Positions 37,048 to 45,700 of a stretch of DNA of 64,000 bases are shown here, one piece after another. The stretch is from Alcanivorax limicola. Lineage in GTDB: Bacteria > Pseudomonadota > Gammaproteobacteria > Pseudomonadales > Alcanivoracaceae. The position numbers and the translations under genes were made by a program. Positions within the stretch are counted from its first letter, which is position 1. Every line of letters begins with the position of its first letter. The stretch lies in assembly GCF_019931215.1 (NCBI RefSeq), contig NZ_JAIOUB010000001.1:716324-780323 (forward strand), read 5' to 3'. The notes beneath the pieces are model-generated. The model saw only the letters and a program-made list of their open reading frames with translations. It was not told the DNA's origin and made no database searches.

Positions 37048-38025
37048 CTAACGGCAGTTGCCCGCCTTGCGAAACCCTGCCGCCAGCGCCGCCTGTTCAT
37101 CGTCGAATTCCACCACATTACGTGCGCTGATCTGATGGTAACCCGGGCAGCCTGTCGGTAGATGGTAAAGATTGCTGTTGCGGTTGCCACGCACCGGCTG
37201 GCCCGCGTGGGGCTCGCGCACCGCCGGATGGGTATCCGGCAATCGACTCAGCACGCCCTCGCCGCTATTGCGATGCCCACGTTGCCACTGGCGCTCGCCG
37301 GTAACGAAGGGGTTATGGTGCCCCATGCGCGCCGCAATGCGCCGGTCGCGCTCGCGCTCCCACTCACTCACCGGAAACTGGCGATCCCAGGCCATCAGCA
37401 GGCGCTGCTGCGCATCCGCCATGGGCAGATCATAACGGTCATGCATATAGAAGGTAATACGCGCGACCTTGCCTTTTACCGCATCCCGGGGTTCGACCGC
37501 ACGCTGGGAGAAGTCCACCCGGAAGTCGCAGGCGCCATGCTGCCGCGCCGCATCCGGCAGCACGGTAAAGCGGAAATTGGAGCGGTCACCGTTGATCTCG
37601 CCCACTGACGGGCTGAGGTTATGCAGGTCCGCCTCCATGGCATTGAACACCGGGTCGGTGGCGTTACAGTGGCGGCGCCCGCCTTCCTGCCAGCACTGCC
37701 GGGCCCGGCCGAAGTTGCTGGCCGGCACCACATGCTCCCACTCCAGCCGCGCCGCGCGGGTCTCTTGAGCCCGTACCGCATACCCGCAACTCGCGAAATC
37801 AATGCGGCCACCGGACCGCCCGGCCCAGTCCCAGGCACAACCGCAGTACAGGGTGCCCGCCGTACTGCGATCAGCATAAATGTGTTGCCGCGCTTCGATC
37901 TTGGCCCGCTCGAACGTGGCTGGTGCAGCCGTTGCCGCAGCAACGGCCAGCAACAGCCACACCGCAAGACCCACCAACGACACGCGTCGGCGATATGACG
38001 TGTACTGCATTCCCGTAAGCCCCAT
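37048..38025 (-). CDS. Endonuclease I family nuclease with C-terminal Ada-like (sunset) domain
   Basis: 325 residues; ATGs at 38025 and 38010 are both possible. Residues 10-30 are a signal peptide. The catalytic region has LYCGCAWDW, RAARLEWEHVVPASNFGRARQC (His-Val-Val-Pro motif of EndA), NAMEADLHNLSPSVGEING and RNFRFTVLP-like NFRFTVLP. The last 50 residues, VRGNRNSNLYHLPTGCPGY followed by NVVEFDDEQAALAAGFRKAGNC, match the Ada-type metal-binding (sunset) domain with conserved Cys, His and terminal Cys. The protein should degrade DNA outside the cytoplasm; the tail may bind zinc or assist substrate binding. Confidence 0.85.
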   Translation of the reverse strand: MGLTGMQYTSYRRRVSLVGLAVWLLLAVAAATAAPATFERAKIEARQHIYADRSTAGTLYCGCAWDWAGRSGGRIDFASCGYAVRAQETRAARLEWEHVVPASNFGRARQCWQEGGRRHCNATDPVFNAMEADLHNLSPSVGEINGDRSNFRFTVLPDAARQHGACDFRVDFSQRAVEPRDAVKGKVARITFYMHDRYDLPMADAQQRLLMAWDRQFPVSEWERERDRRIAARMGHHNPFVTGERQWQRGHRNSGEGVLSRLPDTHPAVREPHAGQPVRGNRNSNLYHLPTGCPGYHQISARNVVEFDDEQAALAAGFRKAGNCR

Positions 38026-38073
38026 GGCCTGAGCGCCGCAACGAGCGGCGCAAAGGTGCAGTATACGACAGCT

Positions 38074-39537
38074 TCAGCTCGGGCGATGAATCTGCCCCAT
38101 CACTGCAGAGGCCGGCGAAACGCGACGGCGGAAGGCCTCGGGAATGGTCAACTCATAGGTGACACCACTGGCGGTCAGCAACGGCGTGCGCCCGCGCTGG
38201 CTGCTGAAATACAGCCGCGAGCCGTCGGGCGTGAAGGCAGGGCCGGTCAGCTCACTGCCACCGCCCGGCACTTGCAGGAGAATCCGTGCCGGCTGATTCG
38301 GGACCATCACCATCAGGCGCATCAGGTCGCCGTCTTCAGCCACCACCACATCCCCTGCCGGGCTGATCACCAGATTATCCACATCATCAAACGGCTCACC
38401 GACGCCGATCAGTTGATCGTTGTCGAACACCACTTCCAGCAGATCGTTATCCACGTCGAGGGCCAGCACCCGGTTGTCGCCCTTGCAGGCAAAGAAGACC
38501 ACTGCACGCAGCGGATGTGCCGCGCCCATGACCGGCGGCCGTAACCCTTCCGGCAATTCCTGTATCCACAGGCCCTCGCCGCCCCGGAAGCGCGTGCCCG
38601 GTGCGCCCACGCCGGCGATGCCTTCGACTTCGGGGCGCACGGTTTCCTGCGGCCGATGGGGATCGATCACCGGCACCCAGCGCACCCGATTCACGCGCCG
38701 CGCCTGCACAATATCTTCCTGGTAGGCGCCATTCTCGAAGCCCGTCACTTCCAGCACCTCGAGCACACCGTTATCCAGATCCAGCGACGGCTGCCCTGTC
38801 ATCGACGTCACCGTGCCGAAAGAGCGAAAACGATAGAACCGGCCATCGCCACGGTCTTCCGTCAGGTACACCGTCCGGGTCTGCCAGTCGACCGCCGCCG
38901 CTTCATGACGGAACACGCCCAGCGCCGGCCGCACCTGGGCCTGGGAGGGTGTGCCCAGTGGATGACATTCATAGACCAACCCGTCTGAGACTTCCTCGCA
39001 GGACAACCAGGTGCCCCACGGCGTCGGTCCGCCAGCACAGTTGGTGCGGGTGTTGCGCAGAATGCTGTAAGCCCGCGTCACGCGACCGTCCGCATCGAAG
39101 CGCAATGCACCGACGCCGCCGTTGATCGGCGTTTCGCTGTTGGACACATAAACCCAACCGCCATCCTCTTCCACCGGAAACACAGCGCCACCGTCCGGGA
39201 AGGTGTGCCAGTTATAGCCGGTCAGGCCCAGCGGGTCCGGCAGGCCGGTCACGGGATTTTCCAGATGCCGGGCAACGCGGCGAATGCTGAAGCCCTCGGG
39301 AATCAGAACGCCATCCACATCGCTCTCCACCAACGGCCCGATATTGGCCAGCGGCCCCGGCGCCAGCGGCAACTCCGCCGTCAGTGGCTCCGGTGCGCCC
39401 GGCGGCAGTGGCGCACCGGGCTGGCCCGGCCCGGCGCCTGTTGAGGAGGAACCGCCACAGGCACCCAGTACCGAAGCACCTGCACCGTAAAACATGGCCT
39501 GAATGAGTTTGCGACGCGTCAGAGAAACAGAATGCAT
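38074..39537 (-). CDS. PhoX/DUF839 family exported protein
   Basis: 487 residues. The N-terminus carries a twin-arginine signal (LTRRKLIQAMF) and a lipobox-like LGAC. The body follows the PhoX (DUF839) pattern: GFSIRRVARHLENPVTG, WVYVSNSETPINGG, TNCAGGPTPWGTWLSCEE, FRHEAAAVDWQTRTVYLTEDRGDGRFYRF and FTPDGSRLYFSSQRG. PhoX enzymes are Ca/Fe-dependent alkaline phosphatases exported folded by Tat. The substrate of this shorter member is uncertain, and no Pho box stands upstream. Confidence 0.85.
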   Translation of the reverse strand: MHSVSLTRRKLIQAMFYGAGASVLGACGGSSSTGAGPGQPGAPLPPGAPEPLTAELPLAPGPLANIGPLVESDVDGVLIPEGFSIRRVARHLENPVTGLPDPLGLTGYNWHTFPDGGAVFPVEEDGGWVYVSNSETPINGGVGALRFDADGRVTRAYSILRNTRTNCAGGPTPWGTWLSCEEVSDGLVYECHPLGTPSQAQVRPALGVFRHEAAAVDWQTRTVYLTEDRGDGRFYRFRSFGTVTSMTGQPSLDLDNGVLEVLEVTGFENGAYQEDIVQARRVNRVRWVPVIDPHRPQETVRPEVEGIAGVGAPGTRFRGGEGLWIQELPEGLRPPVMGAAHPLRAVVFFACKGDNRVLALDVDNDLLEVVFDNDQLIGVGEPFDDVDNLVISPAGDVVVAEDGDLMRLMVMVPNQPARILLQVPGGGSELTGPAFTPDGSRLYFSSQRGRTPLLTASGVTYELTIPEAFRRRVSPASAVMGQIHRPS

Positions 39538-39722
39538 GACATCAACCCTGAAAAATAAAATCAGCGCGATGCTCCCTGTCGGCTATGACGGATTGATGAT
39601 CGTCTACAAAAGCGCAACACAATTGCCATGATTCTGCTACACATCTGCAGGGCCTTGTCTTTTTTCTGAAAGACTCGGTCGCGACACTGGCGACCATCGT
39701 CATACATCACCGGAAAGCCAGC

Positions 39723-41270
39723 ATGCCGCGTCTTTATTTTTCGTCATACCTTCTGCCCTGCTTTACCGCGCTGGTGCTGTTGCTCAGCGCCTGTGGTGGC
39801 AGTTCTTCCACACCCTCGTCTACCGGCGCGGACGTACCCCGCGATGAGGGCCCGGATACACAACCCGTCGGCACGGCCTGTGATGACGACATGTTTATGC
39901 TGGCGGAAGACAATGGCCGCACACCGGCAGATCGCGCCACTGATGTAGCGCTGAACAGCAGCCTGCTGTTGCGCTTCAACGCCCCCGTCGACCCGGCCAG
40001 CGTCGATAACAGCAGCGTCATGCTGACAGGCCCCGGTGCCGGCATGCTGGCCTTCGATATCAATGGCAATACCATTACCGCCACGCCGGACATGCCGTTG
40101 CAGCCTGACACCGAATACACGCTGACCCTGACGACAGCGCTGCGCGATCAGTGCGCATCGCCGCGCACATTGCGCGATGCTGATGCGGTTGCCAGCGTAT
40201 TCAGCACTGGCACCGATAGGGACCTGGCACAGCCGCGCCTGACGACGCTCAACCCTGCCGACGGTGAATTTCTCGCACCGGGCGGCGAGCCTTTGACGCT
40301 GACATTCAACAAGGCCATCGCGCCCGCCAGCACACCCGGCAGCGTGTTCCTGATTCAGGAGGGCAGCAATCAACCGGTCGCCGGCACGCTGGATACGGAC
40401 GGCGATATCGTGCGCTTTATCCCGGCACAGCCCTTGCCCCAGCAAACTTGGTTCCGGCTCAGCGTGACCACCAATCTGCGCGATCTGTCCGGCAACGCGT
40501 TGCAGGCGCCAGTGCAGGCGCGCTTCCGCACCGGCGGCCTAATGGTGCAACTCAACGAACAGATCATTCGCCAGATCCCCGGCGTCAGTGATGGCATTGA
40601 TCTGCTGGCAGGCGAATTGTTCAACGCACTGGGCATCAGCGAGCGTGATGCCGGACTGGGCGGCCTGGACAATCTGCTGGTGCTGACGCTGCCGCTGGTG
40701 ACGCCCTTGAGCCAACTCGACCCCGCCGGCATTCCCGACGGCACTCTCGATGGCACCAACACACTGGTAGCGGTGTGCAACCCGGGCACACCCGGCGAGC
40801 GCTGTGCGCTGTCACTGGAATTGAACGTCAATCCCCTGGCATTGACCGGCTTCGCCGAGGCACTGGCCGATGGCGACCCGGCTGAAGCCCTGCAACAGAT
40901 CGCCAACGCACTCACCACCACCGAAGGCGTACTCGGCCTGGAGCTGGCCCTGCTCGCGCCGGGATTCGAAACGCTGTTGCCCGGCCCGCTGGCAGACGCC
41001 GTGGGTGAAGGGCTGGCGCAGCTGCAGAACGGTCTCGGCGCCATGCCGCTGGGTGCTATTGCTGAACTGCTCGGTCAGGGCACTGAATCACTGGTGCGCA
41101 TCGGCCTGCTCAATGGTTCCCTGTTGTCTCTGGGCAGCGCTGACGGTCTCAGCAATGCGCCGGCCGGCTTTATCGCCACACTGGTGGTCGCGCTGGCCGG
41201 TGGACTCGAGCAGGGCCCGGGGCTCGACAGCCTGCCGCTCGGCCCACTGGCTGACCTGCTGCCTCTGTAA
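39723..41270 (+). CDS. Ig-like domain lipoprotein
   Basis: 515 residues. The signal peptide ends in LLSAC, followed by GGSSSTPSS. Two SbsA-type (Big_5) Ig-like domains are visible, about 60-150 (LNSSLLLRFNAPVDPASVDN, NGNTITATPDMPLQPDTEYTL) and 160-260 (GGEPLTLTFNKAIAPASTPG, GDIVRFIPAQPLPQQTWFRL). The rest is Leu/Gly-rich helical sequence without a known signature. It should be an outer-membrane-anchored surface protein, perhaps adhesive. It is divergent from the PhoX gene. Confidence 0.78.
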   Translation: MPRLYFSSYLLPCFTALVLLLSACGGSSSTPSSTGADVPRDEGPDTQPVGTACDDDMFMLAEDNGRTPADRATDVALNSSLLLRFNAPVDPASVDNSSVMLTGPGAGMLAFDINGNTITATPDMPLQPDTEYTLTLTTALRDQCASPRTLRDADAVASVFSTGTDRDLAQPRLTTLNPADGEFLAPGGEPLTLTFNKAIAPASTPGSVFLIQEGSNQPVAGTLDTDGDIVRFIPAQPLPQQTWFRLSVTTNLRDLSGNALQAPVQARFRTGGLMVQLNEQIIRQIPGVSDGIDLLAGELFNALGISERDAGLGGLDNLLVLTLPLVTPLSQLDPAGIPDGTLDGTNTLVAVCNPGTPGERCALSLELNVNPLALTGFAEALADGDPAEALQQIANALTTTEGVLGLELALLAPGFETLLPGPLADAVGEGLAQLQNGLGAMPLGAIAELLGQGTESLVRIGLLNGSLLSLGSADGLSNAPAGFIATLVVALAGGLEQGPGLDSLPLGPLADLLPL

Positions 41271-41524
41271 CGTCGTTTGCTATAACAGCCGCATGCATGC
41301 CATGCCCTGCATGCGGCGAAATACCGCAGTGTTTTTCCACACCCGCCCCGATAAAAAAGACTATGATGCAGGCTGATCGCTGGCGCCCTGCACTTCACGG
41401 GCGCTTGTTGGGTCCACCTTTAACATATGTGATACTGCTTCCCGGGGGCTGTGCGCGCTCAGGGGTCTGATGGACCAGCGCCTTCGGCACCCGTTACGGT
41501 GACACAACCATCAGGGAGAAAAAC

Positions 41525-42946
41525 GTGATCGAACTTGATCCGGTCCTGCTATCACGTATCCAGTTTGCCTTCGTGGTGTCCTTCCACGCCATCTTTCCCG
41601 TTTTCACCATCGGCCTCGCCTCTTACATCGCCTTTCTCGAAACCCGGTTGTTCACTACCGGCAAGACAGTCTATGAAGAGCTGGCGCATTTCTGGACCAA
41701 GATCTTCGCCGTCGTATTCGGCATGGGCGTGGTATCCGGCATCGTCATGGCGTTCCAGTTCGGGACCAACTGGAGTGTCTTCTCCTACGCCGCATCAAAT
41801 TTCCTTGGCCCGGTACTCAGCTATGAAGTGGTGACCGCCTTCTTCCTGGAAGCCGCATTTCTCGGCATCCTGCTGTTCGGGCGCCATCGGGTGCCACCGG
41901 GTATGCACCTGTTTTCCGCCTTTATGGTGGCCATCGGTACTTTTATCTCGTCGTTCTGGATTCTCTCCGCCAACAGCTGGATGCAGACACCTGCCGGGGT
42001 CGAACTGGTGAACGGCCACTTCCAGATGACCTCCTGGGGCCAGGCCATTTTCAATCCCTCTTTTGGTTGGCGCTTTGCGCACTTCGCGCTGGCCGCGTTC
42101 ATTACCGGTGGCTTTGTGGTGGCCGCCATGTCGGCCTGGTATCTAATCAAGGGCACTGCGGTAGAAAGCAGCCGCAAGGCGCTGGGTTCTACCATCATCC
42201 TGTTGGCCATCCTGACGCCGACCCAGGCCTTTGTCGGCGACATGCATGGCCTCGATACACTCGAACATCAGCCGGTCAAGGTCGCGGCGATGGAAGGCGC
42301 CTGGGAAACCCGCGAAGGCTTGCCGCTGTTGCTGTTCGCCATTCCCAGCCAGTCTCAGGAAAAGAACTTTCTCGAAATCGGCATTCCGAAACTCGCCAGC
42401 CTGATTCTGACCCACGACCTGGACGGTGAAGTCAAAGGTCTGAAGGAGTGGGCGCCGGAAGATCGGCCAAACGTGTTCATCGTGTTCTGGAGTTTCCGCG
42501 TCATGGTCGGTATTGGCCTGCTGATGATTGCCATCACGCTGACCGGCGCCTTCCTCCACTGGCGCGGCAAGTTGTTCAACAGCAACTGGTATTTGCGCAT
42601 CGTGTCGATGACCGCACCACTGCCTTTCCTCGCGGTGCTGGCCGGCTGGTTTGTCACCGAAGCAGGCCGCCAGCCGTGGCTGGTCTACGGCATGCTGCGG
42701 GTCGAAGACGGTATCACGCCATCACTCACCGGCTGGATGGTGCTGGCGACCCTGATCGGCTACGTGCTGGTGTACGCAGCCATTTTCGCGGCCGGGCTCT
42801 ACTATCTCAGCCGCATCATGCGCGCCGGGCCGCACGCCTATCCCATCAAGACCGACGACGGGACCGGCCGTCCCAAACGCCCGTTTTCGGCGGTGGACAC
42901 GGCCATTGATAACGACCTCGACCAGAAAGCACCGCACAGGAGCTGA
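41525..42946 (+). CDS. cydA: Cytochrome bd quinol oxidase subunit I (short Q-loop, CIO type)
   Basis: 473 residues, GTG start with GGGAG upstream. Haem-ligand His21 lies in FVVSFHAIF, the second His in FGWRFAHFAL and a Met in FWSFRVMVGIG. The canonical GRQPW is kept. The segment between EHQPVKVAAMEG and the FWSFRVMVG helix is only about 70 residues, a short Q-loop like that of cyanide-insensitive oxidases, instead of the long E. coli loop. It reduces O2 with quinol electrons at the inner membrane. Confidence 0.95.
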   Translation: MIELDPVLLSRIQFAFVVSFHAIFPVFTIGLASYIAFLETRLFTTGKTVYEELAHFWTKIFAVVFGMGVVSGIVMAFQFGTNWSVFSYAASNFLGPVLSYEVVTAFFLEAAFLGILLFGRHRVPPGMHLFSAFMVAIGTFISSFWILSANSWMQTPAGVELVNGHFQMTSWGQAIFNPSFGWRFAHFALAAFITGGFVVAAMSAWYLIKGTAVESSRKALGSTIILLAILTPTQAFVGDMHGLDTLEHQPVKVAAMEGAWETREGLPLLLFAIPSQSQEKNFLEIGIPKLASLILTHDLDGEVKGLKEWAPEDRPNVFIVFWSFRVMVGIGLLMIAITLTGAFLHWRGKLFNSNWYLRIVSMTAPLPFLAVLAGWFVTEAGRQPWLVYGMLRVEDGITPSLTGWMVLATLIGYVLVYAAIFAAGLYYLSRIMRAGPHAYPIKTDDGTGRPKRPFSAVDTAIDNDLDQKAPHRS

Positions 42947-42951
42947 GCGCC

Positions 42952-43956
42952 ATGGAACTGATTGATCTGACACTGATCTGGGTAGGCATCGTCTCTTTTG
43001 CGATCTTCATGTACGTGATCATGGACGGCTTTGATCTGGGCATCGGCATCCTGTTTCCCTTCGCGCCGGGCGACAAGGCCCGCGATGACATGATGAATTC
43101 CGTGGCCCCCATCTGGGACGGCAATGAAACCTGGCTGATCCTGGGCGGGGCCGGGCTGTTGGCGGCCTTCCCCTTGCTCTATTCGATCATGCTGCCGGCC
43201 CTCTATATCGGCGTTTTCCTGATGCTGGCCGGGCTCATCTTTCGTGGTGTGGCATTCGAGTTCCGCTTCAAGGCGACGCGCAACAAACACCTGTGGGATT
43301 ACTCCTTCAACCTCGGCTCCACCGTGGCAGCCTTTGCACAGGGCGCCGTGGTCGGTGCCTACATCCAGGGCTTTACCACCGAAGGCACCAGCTACGTCGG
43401 CGGCGCCTTTGACTGGCTTACCCCGTTTACCGTCATGACCGGTCTCGGCGTGGTGGTCGGCTACGCCCTGCTCGGCGCCACCTGGACCATTATCAAGACC
43501 GAAGGCGAAGTGCAGGCCTGGGCTTATCGTGTGGCGCCCTGGTTGCTGGGCACACTGATGCTGTTCTTCCTGATCGTCAGCATCTGGACCCCGCTGGCCC
43601 ACGAGCGCGTTATGGCACGCTGGCTGGATAACCTGAGTGTCTTGTGGATCTTCCCGGTGCTGACGGTCGTGGTGAGCGCAGTGCTGATGCGCGCATTGCA
43701 GCAACGCAAGGAAGTGCTGCCGTTTCTGTGCACCCTGCTGATCTTCGCCCTGTTCCTGCTGGGCATGGCGATCAGCAAATGGCCCTATGCCATTCCGCCG
43801 ACCTTCACGTTCCATGAGGCAGCATCAGATCCTGGTTCGCAGTTGTTCCTGTTGCTGGGCTTCCTGTTCGTGATTCCCATTGTGCTGGGCTACACCGCCT
43901 GGACCTACTGGGTGTTCCGCGGCAAGGTATCCGGCCAGCAGGGCTACGGTCACTGA
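42952..43956 (+). CDS. cydB: Cytochrome bd quinol oxidase subunit II
   Basis: 334 residues, eight to nine transmembrane helices, GGAG upstream and five bases from cydA. The N-terminus reads TLIWVGIVSFAIFMYVIMDGFDLGIG, followed by DGNETWLILGGAGLLAAFP, both typical. Partner of CydA. No cydX-size frame follows before cydD, which begins 34 bases later. Confidence 0.95.
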   Translation: MELIDLTLIWVGIVSFAIFMYVIMDGFDLGIGILFPFAPGDKARDDMMNSVAPIWDGNETWLILGGAGLLAAFPLLYSIMLPALYIGVFLMLAGLIFRGVAFEFRFKATRNKHLWDYSFNLGSTVAAFAQGAVVGAYIQGFTTEGTSYVGGAFDWLTPFTVMTGLGVVVGYALLGATWTIIKTEGEVQAWAYRVAPWLLGTLMLFFLIVSIWTPLAHERVMARWLDNLSVLWIFPVLTVVVSAVLMRALQQRKEVLPFLCTLLIFALFLLGMAISKWPYAIPPTFTFHEAASDPGSQLFLLLGFLFVIPIVLGYTAWTYWVFRGKVSGQQGYGH

Positions 43957-43990
43957 TTCTCCGCCCGCACGCGGGCGTTCAGGGAAATAC

Positions 43991-45700
43991 ATGGATCCTG
44001 CAACACTCGCCGCGCGCCACAACAGTGAAGCACCGCTGTGGCGCGCGGCGGCAAGGCAACTGCGCGGCTATATTCCGGCCCGCACACGCTACGCCCTGCT
44101 GGCGTGCATTACCGGCGAAGCCCTCGCACTTATCGGCTTCCTGTGGTTGCTGGCCGTTACGCTGGCGGCACTGGTCACCGCCCCTGCAGTGCCGCCCCTC
44201 AGCACCCTTGTGTTGCTCGCCATACTGGCGCTGGCGCGCGGCGCGTTGCTGATATGGCGCGACCGGCTCGCTACCCGCCTCGGCCTGCAGATCACCAGCC
44301 GGTTGCGTGCCACCCTCGCGCACAATGCCATGCAGCCCGCCTGGCGCCTGCAACATGGCGAAGGTGCCGGCCGCCTGGCCACCCGCCTCGGTCAGGAAGT
44401 GGATGTGTTGCAGCCCTACTATGGCGGCTACCTGCCTGCTTTTTTCAATGCCATGGTGCAGCCCCTGCTGATTCTGCTGCTGGTGTTCAGCCAGAACTGG
44501 CTCGCGGGGGTGTTGCTGTTATTCGCTGCGCCCATGATTCCGTTATTCATGGCCATTATCGGTATGGGCGTTGCCGGGCTGGCCGAGCAACAACAGCAAC
44601 AGCTTGCCCGCCTGGGGGATCACTTCCTGGACCGGCTGCGCGCCCTGCCCCTGTTGCGCCTGGCTGGCGCCACTGAACGCAGTATCGACAGTGTCGGCGT
44701 GGCCGCCGACGCCTGGCGGCAATCTGCCATGCGCGTATTGCGCGTGGCGTTTCTGTCATCCGCGGTGCTGGAATTCTTCGCCTCCATCGCCATTGCCAGC
44801 GTTGCCATTTATGTCGGCATGGCGCTGCTGGGCTTCCTGACCTGGGGCCCCGCTGAAAGCATCACCGCCGTCTCCGCGCTGGTGATCCTGCTGCTGGCCC
44901 CGGAATACTTTGCGCCACTGCGTCAGCTTGGCCAGCACTACCATGACCGGGGCGCCGCGCTGGCAGCCATGGCCGGTCTCGCGCCGTTGCTGGAGAGCCC
45001 GGTGGCGCCACCCGGACAGCACACAGCCACGGCACCACGCTGGTCGACCGCGCCGCAGGTCACTGTCACCGACCTGACATTGCAACCGCCCGGTTGCGAG
45101 GCGCCGATTTTCAGCGGGCTCAACCTGGAGGTCGCTGCCGGCGAGTGGCTGGCGATCACCGGCCCGTCAGGCAGCGGTAAATCATCACTGGCCGACGCCC
45201 TGCTCGGCTTCAGCACGCCCGCCCACGGTGATATTCGCATCGACAACCAGCCACTGGCGCACATGAACGCCGATGAACTGCGGGTCAATACCGCCTGGCT
45301 GGGCCAGCAACCCAATCTGTCCGCTGCCTCCGTGCTGGCCAACATCGCCCCGGGCGATGACGATCCAGCACAAAGCACGCTGCAACAACTGATCGCAGAC
45401 TGCGCGCTGACCCCGGTCATTGCCGCCCTGCCCCACGGCCTGCACAGCCGTCTCGGCGATGATGGCGCGGGCCTCTCCGGTGGTGAACGCCAGCGCGTGG
45501 CATTGGCGCGCGCCCTGTATCGGCAGCCTCGCCTGCTGATTCTGGATGAACCCACCGCCAGCCTCGACCCGGCATCGGAAAGCGCCATTCTGACAACACT
45601 GCGCAAGCTCGCCGGTGACACCACCATCATCATGTTCGTGCACAGCGCCCGCGCCGCGGCGGCCGCAGATCGCTGCCTGGATTTGACCGCCTATGAATGA
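43991..45700 (+). CDS. cydD: ABC transporter CydD
   Basis: 569 residues from the ATG at 43991, with AGGGA upstream; the longer frame overlaps cydB out of phase. Six transmembrane helices precede an ATPase with Walker A GPSGSGKSSL, signature LSGGERQRVALARAL and Walker B LLILDEPTASLD. CydDC exports cysteine/glutathione reductant needed to assemble cytochrome bd. It overlaps cydC by eight bases. Confidence 0.93.
   Translation: MDPATLAARHNSEAPLWRAAARQLRGYIPARTRYALLACITGEALALIGFLWLLAVTLAALVTAPAVPPLSTLVLLAILALARGALLIWRDRLATRLGLQITSRLRATLAHNAMQPAWRLQHGEGAGRLATRLGQEVDVLQPYYGGYLPAFFNAMVQPLLILLLVFSQNWLAGVLLLFAAPMIPLFMAIIGMGVAGLAEQQQQQLARLGDHFLDRLRALPLLRLAGATERSIDSVGVAADAWRQSAMRVLRVAFLSSAVLEFFASIAIASVAIYVGMALLGFLTWGPAESITAVSALVILLLAPEYFAPLRQLGQHYHDRGAALAAMAGLAPLLESPVAPPGQHTATAPRWSTAPQVTVTDLTLQPPGCEAPIFSGLNLEVAAGEWLAITGPSGSGKSSLADALLGFSTPAHGDIRIDNQPLAHMNADELRVNTAWLGQQPNLSAASVLANIAPGDDDPAQSTLQQLIADCALTPVIAALPHGLHSRLGDDGAGLSGGERQRVALARALYRQPRLLILDEPTASLDPASESAILTTLRKLAGDTTIIMFVHSARAAAAADRCLDLTAYE

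Noticed and set aside
39538..39722. Pho box upstream of the PhoX-type gene
   Set aside because: Only one CCGTCAT-like half-site is visible and the second half at the proper spacing is missing.
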